Assembly: GCF_013030265.1 (NCBI RefSeq)
Contig: NZ_WPZQ01000003.1
Span: forward strand, 62,001-126,000
DNA length: 64,000 nucleotides
Origin: Ruegeria arenilitoris
Lineage (GTDB): Bacteria > Pseudomonadota > Alphaproteobacteria > Rhodobacterales > Rhodobacteraceae
Direction: 5' to 3'
Each line of letters begins with the position of its first letter. Position 1 is the first letter of the stretch. A program made the position numbers and the translations under genes. Below, in pieces: positions 17,687 through 29,433 of the stretch. Below the pieces are notes generated by a model. The model was given only the letters and a program-made list of their open reading frames with translations. It was not told the origin of the DNA and did not search any database.

Positions 17687-17689
17687 TCT

Positions 17690-18096
17690 ATGACCGCGCC
17701 GATCCCGGCGCTGGTCTATTTCTCATCGAAATCCGGAAACACCCACCGCTTCATCTCGCGGTTGGGCCTGACCTCTTTCCGCATTCCGACCGGGATGGAC
17801 CCGCTGCCAGACCCTAAAAGTCCCTATGTTCTGATCTGCCCGACCTACGCTGATGGCGAAGGACGCGGGGCGGTTCCGAAACAGGTGATCCGCTTTTTGA
17901 ATGACCCAGCCATCCGTTCCGGGATCATAGGGGTGATCGGGGCCGGCAACCGCAATTTCGGTGCGACCTATGCCCTGGCCGGTCGCATCATCGCTCAGAA
18001 ATGCAACGTACCTCTGCTCTATTCGTTTGAACTGGCCGGTACTGACACTGACATCGCCCGCGTTCGCGCCGGGCTTGAGAAATTAGGGAGACACCT

Positions 18097-18115
<19 letters not shown>
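17690..18115 (+). CDS. nrdI: NrdI flavodoxin-like activator
   Basis: A 141-residue FMN protein that supplies the oxidant for assembling the Mn2-tyrosyl radical centre in NrdF. The phosphate-binding loop [11 protein letters not shown] lies near residues 10-20, and [18 protein letters not shown] is the characteristic second flavin loop. It starts three bases after the nrdH stop and overlaps nrdE by 19 bp. Confidence 0.93.
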
Positions 18116-21202
<3,087 letters not shown>

Positions 21203-21203
<1 letters not shown>

Positions 21204-21586
21204 TGCCGAAAGACACGCTTGCAATCGTAAAGGAATGGCATGAGGCGTTCGATGTTCCTGTCGTTAACGCTCCGTCCATTCCCAAAGAGCGCGCGCAGAT
21301 GCGGCTGGCGATCCTCGAAGAGGAAGTGGCCGAACTGCGTGCAGCAGTTGAAATCGGAGATTTGGTCGAAGTTTTGGATGCGCTTTGTGACATTCAATAC
21401 GTACTGGACGGAACTTTTCTGGAATTCGGTCTGCACAGCCACAAGCAGGATGCGATGAAAGAGGTCCACGCCTCTAACATGTCAAAACTCGGCGCTGACG
21501 GCCGACCAGTTCTGCGCGAGGACGGCAAGGTTCTGAAAGGGCCGGACTTCCGGCAGCCCGATCTGGCCCGCATTCTAAAGCGGTGA
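21203..21586 (+). CDS. NTP pyrophosphohydrolase-like protein (PRA-PH/MazG fold)
   Basis: A 127-residue all-helical protein with ILEEEVAELRAAVEIGDLVE and a following EVLDALCDIQYVLDG, the metal-binding E..E and E..D helices of the MazG/HisE-like superfamily. It probably hydrolyses an unwanted nucleoside triphosphate. Its ATG is interlocked with the nrdF stop (TGATG), so it is translationally coupled to the reductase; a link to dNTP pool quality is inferred. Confidence 0.72.
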
Positions 21587-21598
21587 TAATAGACGCGT

Positions 21599-21635
21599 CG
21601 AAACCGCAGCTGGTCATACCCATGCTGCGGTTTCG
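21599..21635. terminator. Perfect 12-bp inverted repeat after the nrd operon
   Basis: CGAAACCGCAGC and GCTGCGGTTTCG enclose a 13-nt loop. There is no T tract, so it may act with Rho or as an mRNA end stabiliser. It lies between the convergent nrd operon and the ferredoxin remnant. Confidence 0.5.
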
Positions 21636-21649
21636 AATCTGACGCCGCC

Positions 21650-21853
21650 CTAAACCTCGACTTCGACCTTGCCGATCGGGTTCGAGCAACAGGCAAGAAT
21701 GTAGCCCGCCTCGATATCGTCTTCCGAGATTCCGCCGTTGTGGACCATGTGGACCTCGCCAGCGGCCTTCTTAACCTTGCAGGTGCCACGCACACCAAAG
21801 GTACAGACCCAAAACCAGCTAGCACGAATTGGGTTCTTGCCATCCGCTAAGAG
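21650..21853 (-). pseudogene. 3' remnant of a ferredoxin-domain reductase (GbcB/hybrid-cluster reductase type)
   Basis: A 67-codon frame bounded upstream by a stop, with no start codon in a sensible place. It encodes GTCKVKKAAGEVHMVHNGG, then EDDIEAGYILACCSNPIG and KVEVEV, which is the C-terminal plant-type [2Fe-2S] domain of oxygenase reductases such as the glycine betaine demethylase reductase. The cluster motif C-x4-C-x2-C has become CTFGVRGTC, with Arg in place of the second ligand. The rest of the reductase is gone. This is interpreted as a decayed gene whose intact version must lie elsewhere if the Rieske enzyme at 5062 works. Confidence 0.6.
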
Positions 21854-21943
21854 TCACAACGGTTCGCCCTAGCTTAAAGCGATCGTCTCCTACTTTCCCC
21901 ACGGGATCTGTCTTTGAAGTTGACTAGCGATTGCGTGCTGAGG

Positions 21944-22237
21944 TTACTGATGCGTACTACCCGAAACTTGATTTAAAGCGGCCAGAATTGACTTAACGTC
22001 TGCAACTCTGACTGCGCAAACTGGTTTGTGAACAACAAAGCTCCAACGGGTTCCAACAGGGTTCAGAATGGTGACGTGAGTGGCGGGTCCAGGACAATTG
22101 GGCTCATCACATTCCACTTCAACAACGGTAATCAGAGAAAGCGGTCCAACCTCGATCCATTCTCGAACCAGTTTCTTTACACGTTGGACATGCCAAAGTG
22201 TGGCCGCCCTTCCTTTGATCTGACCTGCAAAGCTCAT
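21944..22237 (-). CDS. Conserved-looking 97-residue protein coupled to the HisI-like gene
   Basis: Not recognised. It starts at an ATG overlapping the stop of the upstream HisI-like gene by 4 bp, so it is very likely translated. The middle reads [20 protein letters not shown], with a Cys-x4-Cys pair and a His that could bind metal, followed by a beta-rich [13 protein letters not shown]. No signal peptide or membrane segment is seen. Co-transcription behind a Zur-like box suggests a role in zinc shortage. Confidence 0.5.
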   Translation of the reverse strand: MSFAGQIKGRAATLWHVQRVKKLVREWIEVGPLSLITVVEVECDEPNCPGPATHVTILNPVGTRWSFVVHKPVCAVRVADVKSILAALNQVSGSTHQ

Positions 22238-22707
22238 AGCTGTGTCGGATTTGGCGCATCGCCGTAGACCGCTGTGGGGTCAAATGTCTTCCTATCTTCC
22301 GTGAAAACCAGCGATGTTCCCGCATCGCCTTCTGTCGGAATGGCCCGATAAAAACAAGACCGATACCCCACGTGACAAGATGCGCCAGATCCAGCGACCG
22401 ACACGCAGAGCCAGATGGCATCCTGATCGTCATCAATGCGCGCTTCCACGACCCGCTGAATTAGCCCAGATGTTGCGCCTTTTTGCCAAAGCACCTGACG
22501 AGCACGGCTGAAGTAATGTGCCTCACCTGTTTCAAGAGTCAGCCGCAGAGCATCAGCGTTCATCCAGCCCAACATCAAAACTTCACCGCTTTCGGCATCG
22601 GTGGTGACACAGGGCATAAGCCCATCAGCGCCGAATTTGGGCGACAGCGCCGTGCCCTCTTCTACTTCCTCGACCGAATGGCGGGGGGAGAATGAAATTT
22701 TGTCCAC
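22234..22707 (-). CDS. hisI: Phosphoribosyl-AMP cyclohydrolase-like protein, probable Zur-regulated paralogue
   Basis: A 157-residue HisI-family enzyme, zinc dependent in known members, which opens the adenine ring in histidine synthesis. The signatures [19 protein letters not shown] (acidic metal site) and [11 protein letters not shown] are intact. The GTG start at 22707 has AAGGA 7 bases upstream. A Zur-like box lies 19 bp before the start, and no other his gene is near. This matches the pattern of HisI paralogues induced to spare or cope with low zinc; that role is inferred. Confidence 0.82.
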   Translation of the reverse strand: MDKISFSPRHSVEEVEEGTALSPKFGADGLMPCVTTDAESGEVLMLGWMNADALRLTLETGEAHYFSRARQVLWQKGATSGLIQRVVEARIDDDQDAIWLCVSVAGSGASCHVGYRSCFYRAIPTEGDAGTSLVFTEDRKTFDPTAVYGDAPNPTQL

Positions 22708-22725
22708 GTGGACATCCTTATTTTT

Positions 22726-22743
22726 ATTATGTTATTTCATAAC
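22726..22743 (-). promoter_or_regulatory. Zur-like box upstream of hisI
   Basis: On the minus strand GTTATGAAATAACATAAT. It matches the znuA and GTPase boxes in a shared pattern GTKATRAMATMACA and includes TGTTAT-TTC-ATAACA dyad symmetry. Confidence 0.65.
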
Positions 22744-23371
22744 AATCACGATCAGTATTGTTTCGCAACCTGTAAGAGCGACACGACGTTCACAATCTTA
22801 TCTCTCTCACATTTTTCGATTTTAGTTTGGGGCGGGAAGTCCATCTCTTTTGGTTCGCTTGCAGAACAATATCGTAACCAGCCACATCGCAGTCGTTCAA
22901 GCTAGACGGAAACTCCGTCTCCGGGAAAAAGACACTCAAGGCTGCAAAAAGTTACGATGCCGCGTAAATAGACGATCCGGGTTAATACGCTGGGGCCGCC
23001 AATTGCTTATCCGAAGCCCACAATGATCTTTGGTTGGATCGAAACATATTGCTCAAATGATATTGAAGCCTTGTTTTCACTCTATCCCAAAATACGCAGT
23101 CCATGTGCCCACTATGCAGTACGAGTTTTTTGAAACGTCCGTGATAGATGCGCGGATTGTTAGATATTACCGGCGAACTTGGGTTTGACCTGCCGGGTCG
23201 ACAGTTCACTCGATCACGCGGACCGCGCCCTCGGGACCATAATTACTGGTGGGCACTACACGGTTACATTCAGAAACACTGGCGAGGTTCAGATTGTTCC
23301 CGCACCTTTCCAATTCATGTTCATCGATGTGGAAGGTGGGTGGCGAATAATGGGCAAGCTTTGAGCGTACT
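22744..23371. other. Low-content intergenic region with a possible gene remnant
   Basis: No convincing gene over about 630 bp. A plus-strand frame at 23179-23364 ends in a beta-rich segment, HYTVTFRNTGEVQIVPAPF then FMFIDVEGGWRIMGKL. This resembles the end of a SnoaL/NTF2-like protein, but the frame lacks a start and an N-terminal half. It is taken as a decayed fragment at best. Confidence 0.3.
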
Positions 23372-23575
23372 CTATACAACTACTTCCAGCGGATCGTGGT
23401 CGTCGCAATGGCCATCATGCGGGTGCTGCAGCCGACCATCAACCAAATAGCAGGTGTGGCCCACAAGAGGCACAGCCTCGTGTCCGCTACCGGATCCATG
23501 CACATGACTTTCTTCATAGCCAAGATGGTCAGAGGAGATGGAGGACACACGCCCTGAACATATTTCCAGAAAAAC
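23372..23575 (-). pseudogene. His-rich small metal-binding protein, intact start not found
   Basis: An open frame of 67 codons after a stop, with no ATG; GTG codons are possible starts. The product carries SHVHGSGSGHEAVPLVGHTC, then YLVDGRLQHPHDGHCDDHDP, a dense His/Cys/Asp pattern. It recalls the small HxHGxxCGHxxVxHGxHxDYLxDG proteins often found beside metal regulators. It sits just after znuB within the zinc locus. It may be a functional short zinc-binding protein with a GTG start or a truncated copy. Confidence 0.4.
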
Positions 23576-23751
23576 TTAGGGCTGCAGAAGAGCAGGCCAA
23601 CAGGCGGAAGCTGTTGGTACGGACGCCTTTTCAGCCGATCTTCGCAAGCTTGTAACGTCCAGCCTTGCACGCCTTACGGTCAGCCTTGATCCGCCCTGCG
23701 TCAATTGCCAGGCCAGTCATCTCGTTTTTCTCTAATTCGAGATTGGGGTTT

Positions 23752-24549
23752 CTAATCTCTGCGCTGGGCCTGCCACCCGACGAGGCTGAAACACGCAAAC
23801 AAAATTGCGGCCACGCAGACGATTGAAGGACCGGCCGGTGTGTCAAAAACATAGGCTGCGCGCAGCCCTGCTACGGCGGAAAACGCGCCGATCGCCGCTG
23901 CAATCAAGGCCATCGTTTCTGGTGAACGTGCCAAATTGCGTGCGGCTGCGGCGGGAATGATCAGCATTGCTGCAATCAGCAAGACCCCCACGACTTTGAT
24001 CGCTACCGCAACAGTTACTGCCAGGGCCAAGGTCAGGATCAACTGCTCGCGCTTGGGATCAAAGCCGCTGGCATAGGCCAGTTCTTCATTCAGCGTCGCT
24101 GTCAACAGTTGGGACCACCGCCATGCGATCAGCGCCACGACCAGCGCGGCGCCACCCCAAATCACGATAAGATCCGAGCGAGATACCGCAAGGATATCGC
24201 CAAAGAGATACGCCATAAGGTCAATACGAACACCTGACAGAAACGAGACAGCAACAAGACCGAAGGCAAGCGCGGAATGCGCCAAAACCCCCAACAATGT
24301 GTCCATCGCATACCCCCGGCCAGCCAACAGCGTTACCGTCAGCGCCATGACAAGCGCAACCGCCAATGCCCCGGTAAAGACCGACATCTGAAACGTCAGA
24401 GACAGCGCAACACCGAGGATCGCAGCATGTGCTGTGGCATCTCCAAAATAGGCCATCCGTCGCCAGACGACGAAGCAGCCAAGCGGAGCTGCTGCAAATG
24501 CAACACCAACACCCGCGAGTGTTGCGCGCGTCATAAAATCATCAAGCAT
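23752..24549 (-). CDS. znuB: Zinc ABC permease
   Basis: A 265-residue permease of the ABC-3 family with about eight hydrophobic segments. GDATAHAAILGVALSLTFQM near residue 35 and the late VVGVLLIAAMLIIPAAAARN are family features. It shares one base with the znuC stop (TAATG) and is last in zur-znuC-znuB. Confidence 0.9.
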   Translation of the reverse strand: MLDDFMTRATLAGVGVAFAAAPLGCFVVWRRMAYFGDATAHAAILGVALSLTFQMSVFTGALAVALVMALTVTLLAGRGYAMDTLLGVLAHSALAFGLVAVSFLSGVRIDLMAYLFGDILAVSRSDLIVIWGGAALVVALIAWRWSQLLTATLNEELAYASGFDPKREQLILTLALAVTVAVAIKVVGVLLIAAMLIIPAAAARNLARSPETMALIAAAIGAFSAVAGLRAAYVFDTPAGPSIVCVAAILFACFSLVGWQAQRRD

Positions 24550-25289
24550 TATTCTGCTGCTTCCTGAGAGTTTTCACAGTGGTCGTGATTGTGGTCATGA
24601 TCATGACGGTAAAGGGCCAGCGCGCCACCTGTTCCTGTTCCAAACAGGGCTCGGTATTCCGGGGCTGACGCGACAACAGCCGGAGATCCTTCGCAGCATA
24701 CATGACCATTCAGGCAAATCACCCTGTCCGAAGCACTCATGACCACGTGCAACTCATGACTGATCATCAGAATTGCACAGCCGGTTTCGCGTCGCACATC
24801 CTCAATCTGACGGTAAAATGCCGCTGATCCCGGTTGGTCCAGCCCCTGGGTTGCTTCGTCCAGAAGCAAAACATCTGGCCGATTGATCAAAGCACGGGCC
24901 AGCAATACGCGTTGGAACTGCCCGCCAGACAATTGCGACATCTGGCGTTTCAGAAGGTGCGGCACCCCTGCGGATTCAAGAGCATCCTCGCATTGTTTTC
25001 TGGATACCCGGTCGGTCAGACGCATGAACCGTTCGACAGATATCGGCAAAGTCGGATCAATATGCAGTTTTTGAGGTACATAGCCGATTTTCAGGCCCGG
25101 CCTCAGAGACACTTTCCCCGCAGATGGCTTGGTCGCGCCGATGATGGCCCGCAACAGGCTGGTCTTGCCCGATCCGTTTGGACCTACAATTGTGACAATC
25201 TCTCCGGGCTCGATGCGCATGTCTACATGGCGCAGAACATTGTTGGCACCATAGCGTACGCCGAGATTTTCAACGGTGATAAGGGTCAT
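24549..25289 (-). CDS. znuC: Zinc ABC transporter ATPase
   Basis: A 246-residue ATPase with Walker A GPNGSGKTS, signature LSGGQFQRVLLARAL and Walker B VLLLDEATQGLD. The C-terminus is His-rich (YRHDHDHNHDHCENSQE), a common metal-buffering tail in ZnuC. It starts 2 bp after the zur stop. Confidence 0.92.
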   Translation of the reverse strand: MTLITVENLGVRYGANNVLRHVDMRIEPGEIVTIVGPNGSGKTSLLRAIIGATKPSAGKVSLRPGLKIGYVPQKLHIDPTLPISVERFMRLTDRVSRKQCEDALESAGVPHLLKRQMSQLSGGQFQRVLLARALINRPDVLLLDEATQGLDQPGSAAFYRQIEDVRRETGCAILMISHELHVVMSASDRVICLNGHVCCEGSPAVVASAPEYRALFGTGTGGALALYRHDHDHNHDHCENSQEAAE

Positions 25290-25291
25290 CT

Positions 25292-25804
25292 CTACGCCTT
25301 TTTGGTGCAGTCCGGACAGATTCCCTCGGCTTCTACAACCGTTCGCTCAATCTCGAAACCCGCCGCGCGTGCAGCCGCGCCCAAAACTCCTTTGGCCGGC
25401 GCGGAATGCGCCTCTGCCACGGCATCGCATTTTCTGCAGATCATGAAGGCTGGCGAATGGGCAGCGCCAGGGTGCGAGCAGGCGACAAACGCATTCAACC
25501 GTTCGATCTTGTGAACGAACCCATTTTGCACAAGGAAATCGAGCGCCCGATAAGCCACCGGCGGTTGAGATCCGAACCCCTCCTCGCGCAGGCGATCAAG
25601 AATGGCATAGGCACCAAGCGCCCGATGCTCCTGCAACAGCAACTCCAGAACTTTCCGGCGAACAGGGGTTAGGCGTAGACCCTCTTCTTTGCACCGCGCT
25701 TCCGCCGTCGACAAAGCGGTCTCAACACAACTCTCGTGGTCGTGTTTCTGGAATCCAACCGTGGCCGTTTCGTCGACCGGAACAGGGTGCGTTTCGCTTG
25801 TCAT
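25292..25804 (-). CDS. zur: Zinc uptake regulator of the Fur family
   Basis: About 170 residues. An N-terminal winged helix (LTPVRRKVLELLLQEHRALG to QPPVAYRALDFLVQNGFVHK) is followed by a dimerisation domain with Zn ligands: FVACSHPGAAHSP, MICRKCDAV (CxxC) and GICPDCTKK (CxxC). The ATG at 25804 is preferred because GGA lies just upstream and the longer frame to 25882 would run through the Zur box and into znuA. First gene of zur-znuC-znuB, divergent from znuA. Confidence 0.88.
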   Translation of the reverse strand: MTSETHPVPVDETATVGFQKHDHESCVETALSTAEARCKEEGLRLTPVRRKVLELLLQEHRALGAYAILDRLREEGFGSQPPVAYRALDFLVQNGFVHKIERLNAFVACSHPGAAHSPAFMICRKCDAVAEAHSAPAKGVLGAAARAAGFEIERTVVEAEGICPDCTKKA

Positions 25805-25835
25805 GTTATTCCATATCATGTATGCCGCTCGTAAC

Positions 25836-25853
25836 GTTATAAAATCACATAGA
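25836..25853. promoter_or_regulatory. Zur-like box between zur and znuA
   Basis: GTTATAAAATCACATAGA agrees with the hisI box at most positions (GTTAT.AAAT.ACATA). It lies in the 56-bp divergent gap, 8 bp before the znuA ATG, where it can serve both directions. Confidence 0.65.
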
Positions 25854-25860
25854 GGTTCTG

Positions 25861-27006
25861 ATGTCCAGAAAGCTTCTCCCACTATCGATCACGGCTGCTC
25901 TCATGGGTGGGACGGCTATGGCGGATGTTCCGAATGTAGCGGTCGATATCGCACCAGTCCATTCGCTGGTAGCACGGGTTATGGAGGGGGTTGGAACACC
26001 TGATCTTATTGTACCACCCGGCGCATCTCCGCATGAGTATAACCTGCGTCCTTCTGAAGCTTCGGCATTGCAAGAGGCCAATCTGGTATTCTGGATTGGT
26101 GAGGACCTGACGCCGTGGATGGAGGGTGCGATAGACACCCTTGCAGATGGCGCAACCGTCACGACTTTATTGGAGTCCGACGGCACAGTTCTTCTCGATT
26201 TCCGTGAGGGTGCATTGTTTGAGGCCCATGACCACGGAGAAGAAGATGATCATGGGCATGATGAACATGCCGAAGACAAGGGTCATGATGATCACGACCA
26301 TGGTGACGAGCATGCAGAAGAGGGCGAGCACGATCACGAAGCGCATGGGGAAGATGATGACCACGATCACGAGGAACATGCCGAAGATGAAGGTCACGGC
26401 CATGATCACAAAGATCATGCGGAAGGCGATAACCATGATCATGAAGAGCATGCCGACCACGAAGGGCATGATGACCATGACGGACACGCACACGGCGAAC
26501 ACGACCCCCACGCCTGGCTTTCTCCGGCAAACGCTGAAATCTGGTTAAACCTGATCGCAGCACAGCTTTCGTCAGCTGATCCCGACAATGCAGGCACCTA
26601 CTTTGCGAACGCTGCAGCTGCGCGTGAAGAAATGGCTGCGCTGTCTGCCGAAGTGGCCGAAACGCTTGAACCTGTCCGTGGCGGCAGCTTTATCGTCTTC
26701 CATGACGCTTACCAGTACTTCGAAGATGCGTTCGACTTCCCGGCCTCGGGTGCAATCTCGATCGGTGACGCAACTGACCCAAGCCCGGCTCGTATTGCCG
26801 AGATTCAAGCGCGCATCAAAAACGAAGGCATTGATTGCGTCATGACCGAACCGCAGTTCAACCCGGGCATCGTCGCAACAGTTCTGGATGGAACCGAAGC
26901 CAAAACCGGCGTCATCGATCCTTTGGGATCTGATCTGGAACCCGGAGCGGCGCTGTATCCTCAAGTTATCCGCAACATGGCCAAAACACTGGCGGAATGT
27001 CTTTAA
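25861..27006 (+). CDS. znuA: Periplasmic zinc-binding protein with very long His-rich loop
   Basis: A 381-residue cluster A-I binding protein with a signal peptide ending near GGTAMA. Expected zinc ligands are visible at PPGASPHEYNL (His 58), DPHAWLSPAN and VFHDAYQYFE. Between the first and second ligand lies an acidic His loop of roughly 100 residues (about 120-218), longer than the 20-40 residues usual in ZnuA. The loop probably collects zinc for the site. Divergent from zur. Confidence 0.93.
   Translation: MSRKLLPLSITAALMGGTAMADVPNVAVDIAPVHSLVARVMEGVGTPDLIVPPGASPHEYNLRPSEASALQEANLVFWIGEDLTPWMEGAIDTLADGATVTTLLESDGTVLLDFREGALFEAHDHGEEDDHGHDEHAEDKGHDDHDHGDEHAEEGEHDHEAHGEDDDHDHEEHAEDEGHGHDHKDHAEGDNHDHEEHADHEGHDDHDGHAHGEHDPHAWLSPANAEIWLNLIAAQLSSADPDNAGTYFANAAAAREEMAALSAEVAETLEPVRGGSFIVFHDAYQYFEDAFDFPASGAISIGDATDPSPARIAEIQARIKNEGIDCVMTEPQFNPGIVATVLDGTEAKTGVIDPLGSDLEPGAALYPQVIRNMAKTLAECL
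26222..26511 (+). repeat. Degenerate in-frame repeats encoding the His/Asp/Glu loop
   Basis: Recurring units such as GAACATGCCGAAGA and GATCATGA-type His-Asp codons, in frame within znuA. The regularity suggests expansion by slippage or unequal exchange. Antisense frames here are artefacts of the repeat. Confidence 0.75.
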
Positions 27007-27011
27007 CCTCC

Positions 27012-27043
27012 AGCCCGGTCGGTGCTTAAACATTGGTCGGGCT
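27012..27043. terminator. Hairpin after znuA
   Basis: AGCCCGGTCGGTG and CATTGGTCGGGCT form a 13-bp stem with four G-T wobbles on the plus-strand RNA, six bases after the znuA stop. There is no clear T tract. Confidence 0.5.
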
Positions 27044-27193
27044 AAACAACTTCAGGGGCGACACAGAGTATTGGTGCACGTGTTGTAAGTGATCGTGTTA
27101 CCCCTGATGCATTAGGACAGATCGCATTAGTTAACTCTCTGTCGACACATTCCCGCCAAAACCACGATAGTGTCTTGCTCCGCTTGAACTTTC

Positions 27194-27211
27194 ATTTTGT
27201 GATGTTATCAC
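27194..27211 (-). promoter_or_regulatory. Zur-like box upstream of the COG0523 GTPase
   Basis: ATTTTGTGATGTTATCAC on the plus strand; its reverse complement GTGATAACATCACAAAAT aligns with the other two Zur-like boxes. It lies 22 bp before the GTG start. Confidence 0.65.
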
Positions 27212-27233
27212 GTAGTTAAACAAGGAGAGAGCA

Positions 27234-28358
27234 GTGATTTCGCAAGCAGCATATGGTGCTGAACCCAACAAGGACCGGCGGATACCTGTCACCGTTCTGA
27301 CTGGTTTTCTTGGCGCTGGGAAAACCACCTTGCTGAACGCAGTGCTGTCAGAGACATCTTCCGGAAAAATCGCGGTAATCGTGAATGAGTTTGGTGAAGC
27401 CGGCCTGGATCACGATCTGATCGAGTCTGTCGAGGACGAGATCATCCTGATGCAATCCGGGTGCCTGTGCTGTTCAATTCGAGGAGATTTGGCAGGGACA
27501 ATTGCGGATCTGATCGAACGGCGTGACGACGGCTTTCTTAGATTTGAGCGGATCATCATAGAAACCACCGGGCTTGCCGACCCTGCCCCAATTCTGCAGA
27601 CACTTTTGATCGACCCCGAATTGGCACGCACAACTCGCATGGACGGATTGGTAACAGTCGTCGATGCGGCCAACGGGTCCAAAACCTTGGATGCACAGTT
27701 CGAAGCCGTCTCACAGGTCGCGATGGCCGATCTGATCCTGCTCAGCAAAACAGATCTGATATCTGCCAAGGTCACAGATGCTTTGTCCATGCGACTGAAC
27801 GGATTGAACCCTACAGCCCGGATCGAACGGCCGGTCGCTGGGCAGTTCGACCCGAAGCAATTGTGGGGATTGAGCGGCCTGCGTAAGGGTGTGCGTCAAG
27901 AAGATGCGATTGCATGGACAACATCGGCGCCTGAACCAAAGATTGACCCGCTCGCAAACCTTTCGGGTTTATCCAAACCCAAGCCGGTGTCGTTTGCACC
28001 GACACCTCACGATACCCGGATCAGTTCTGCTTCGATCGTTCTGGACACGCCAATCAAGGATTCAGCCTTTGATTACTGGCTGGACACGCTGATCGCCCTC
28101 AAGGGCCCAGACATCCTGCGTGTCAAAGGGATCGTGTTTCTCGAGGGTATCGACGTGCCGTTTGTCTTTCACGGCGTCCAACACATTTTCGACCCGCCGG
28201 TCCCTTTGAAGAACTGGATCGGAGACGACCGCCGCTCTCGCATCGTGGTCATCGCGCGCGATCTGACCCGCCCGGAATTGCAACGCAGCCTCGACATGCT
28301 GCGGGCGCATCAACCCAAAACCGGGACAAAAGAAGAAGTGTTACTAGGCCATGACTGA
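27234..28358 (+). CDS. COG0523 (CobW/ZigA-type) GTPase, zinc metallochaperone candidate
   Basis: A 374-residue G3E GTPase. Walker [12 protein letters not shown], the metal-binding CLCC within [14 protein letters not shown] and the Mg/GTP motifs are intact; LLSKTDL gives base recognition. The C-terminal CobW_C domain spans about 265-360. The GTG start has AAGGAG at good spacing. Members under Zur control are thought to deliver zinc in starvation; the Zur-like box and neighbours support that over a role in cobalamin synthesis. Confidence 0.85.
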   Translation: MISQAAYGAEPNKDRRIPVTVLTGFLGAGKTTLLNAVLSETSSGKIAVIVNEFGEAGLDHDLIESVEDEIILMQSGCLCCSIRGDLAGTIADLIERRDDGFLRFERIIIETTGLADPAPILQTLLIDPELARTTRMDGLVTVVDAANGSKTLDAQFEAVSQVAMADLILLSKTDLISAKVTDALSMRLNGLNPTARIERPVAGQFDPKQLWGLSGLRKGVRQEDAIAWTTSAPEPKIDPLANLSGLSKPKPVSFAPTPHDTRISSASIVLDTPIKDSAFDYWLDTLIALKGPDILRVKGIVFLEGIDVPFVFHGVQHIFDPPVPLKNWIGDDRRSRIVVIARDLTRPELQRSLDMLRAHQPKTGTKEEVLLGHD

Positions 28359-28807
28359 TACCCGACTTCCCGTCACCGTCCTGTCCGGCTTTCTTGCCGT
28401 CGGTAAAGCCACCCTGCTAAACCACGCCCTAAACAGCGCGTCGCCGTCGTGAAAGCGGTAACCCTGCTCAAAGATTATTTCAGCCATGATTTCCTGTGTA
28501 ACCGCAGCGTGACAAACCATTCCGTAGTCGACAGCGAGACCATTCTGGCTCTGCGACGCGGCGATCTACCTGGTGTGATCCGCGCGAAAGGGCATTTCTG
28601 GATTGCTATGCGGCCTGAGTGGGTCGCCAAGTTTTCCCTCGCCGGCGCTTTATCGAGCGTGCAGCCGATTGGAACATGGGGAGCATCTGTCCCTGACACC
28701 CGATGGCCCGAATGCGCGACCACAATATGGCGACGCCGACAGTCTTCGAATTTCCAGTGTTGGATCGACGCGCTCGAACCGACATTTAACCTGAACGAGG
28801 CCGACTG
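28351..28807 (+). pseudogene. Decayed second COG0523 GTPase
   Basis: An ATG overlapping the previous stop opens VTVLSGFLAVGKATLLNHAL, a GTPase start with Walker A changed from GAGKTT to AVGKAT. It stops after 33 codons. In another frame the sequence continues RVAVVKAVTLLKDYF and then LPGVIRAKGHFWIAMRPEWV plus SLAGALSSVQPIGTW, the end of a ZigA-like protein. A deletion of most of the centre plus a frameshift explains this. Confidence 0.72.
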
Positions 28808-29071
28808 ATGAGCCGCAATCTTGGCCAGACGAAAATCCGAAAACGACGGCGCAGCGAGAACCCAATGCGCGAATTTGACAGTCTTCCGCCAATTTTGCGC
28901 GCCTGGGTTTCGCAAGCGGCCTTGCCCTGGCGGCCGCGCTCAGTACTGCGCGCCTACAACACTGCGCTTGCGCGGACCGGGGATCAAAGCCGGGCTCTGG
29001 AAGAGTTGAGGCGTCTCGAAGCTGCACAGTTGGCAAAAGACAACCAATTTGCAGCCAGCGTGTATGGATAA
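28808..29071 (+). CDS. Small basic protein, family not firmly recognised
   Basis: 87 residues beginning MSRNLGQTKIRKRRRSENPM, then EFDSLPPILRAWVSQAALPW and RPRSVLRAYNTALARTGD. It resembles short proteins seen beside COG0523 genes in Rhodobacterales (possibly DUF6525), but this is from memory of the pattern only. It is helical, Arg-rich and without signal peptide. It follows the decayed GTPase directly and may be a leftover partner. Confidence 0.5.
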   Translation: MSRNLGQTKIRKRRRSENPMREFDSLPPILRAWVSQAALPWRPRSVLRAYNTALARTGDQSRALEELRRLEAAQLAKDNQFAASVYG

Positions 29072-29433
29072 CTTGGAGCGGCGAAGGCCAGACCAGTATG
29101 TCTTTCGTCACTTGATCACGAACAAACTGAACATGGCAGGTTTCAGCTCCCAAAGCTGCAACATATCACCTGATGAGCAAAGTCATCGCGCCCTCATTGA
29201 GACTAGGCCGGCCATTGGCGAGGACGTGAGAAACAGTAGCCTTGTTGCGCTTCCTGATAAAATCTATTCCGGTTTTGGTTACCCTCTTCGGCGCCAATCA
29301 TTTCTAAATCTCTCAAAACCCCAGCCAGTTTTTCCTTAACAGGCATTGGCCGTACTGTTGATGTCGCCTCGCTCCGTCCCGCTAGTTCAAGCGCAACCGC
29401 AAAAGCTGTGGCCAATGGCAAGCAGTCTGTTTT
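29072..29433. other. Intergenic region without recognised gene
   Basis: A minus-strand frame (29203-29421) encodes a helical stretch with no family resemblance and no ribosome site. Nothing else is seen. Confidence 0.4.

Noticed and set aside
26159..26563. Hydrophobic or Arg/His-rich antisense frames opposite znuA
   Set aside because: Artefacts of the GAT/CAT repeat coding for the His-rich loop.
27234..28358. True CobW of cobalamin synthesis
   Set aside because: No cobalamin biosynthesis genes or B12 riboswitch adjoin it; the Zur-like box and znu neighbours favour a zinc role.
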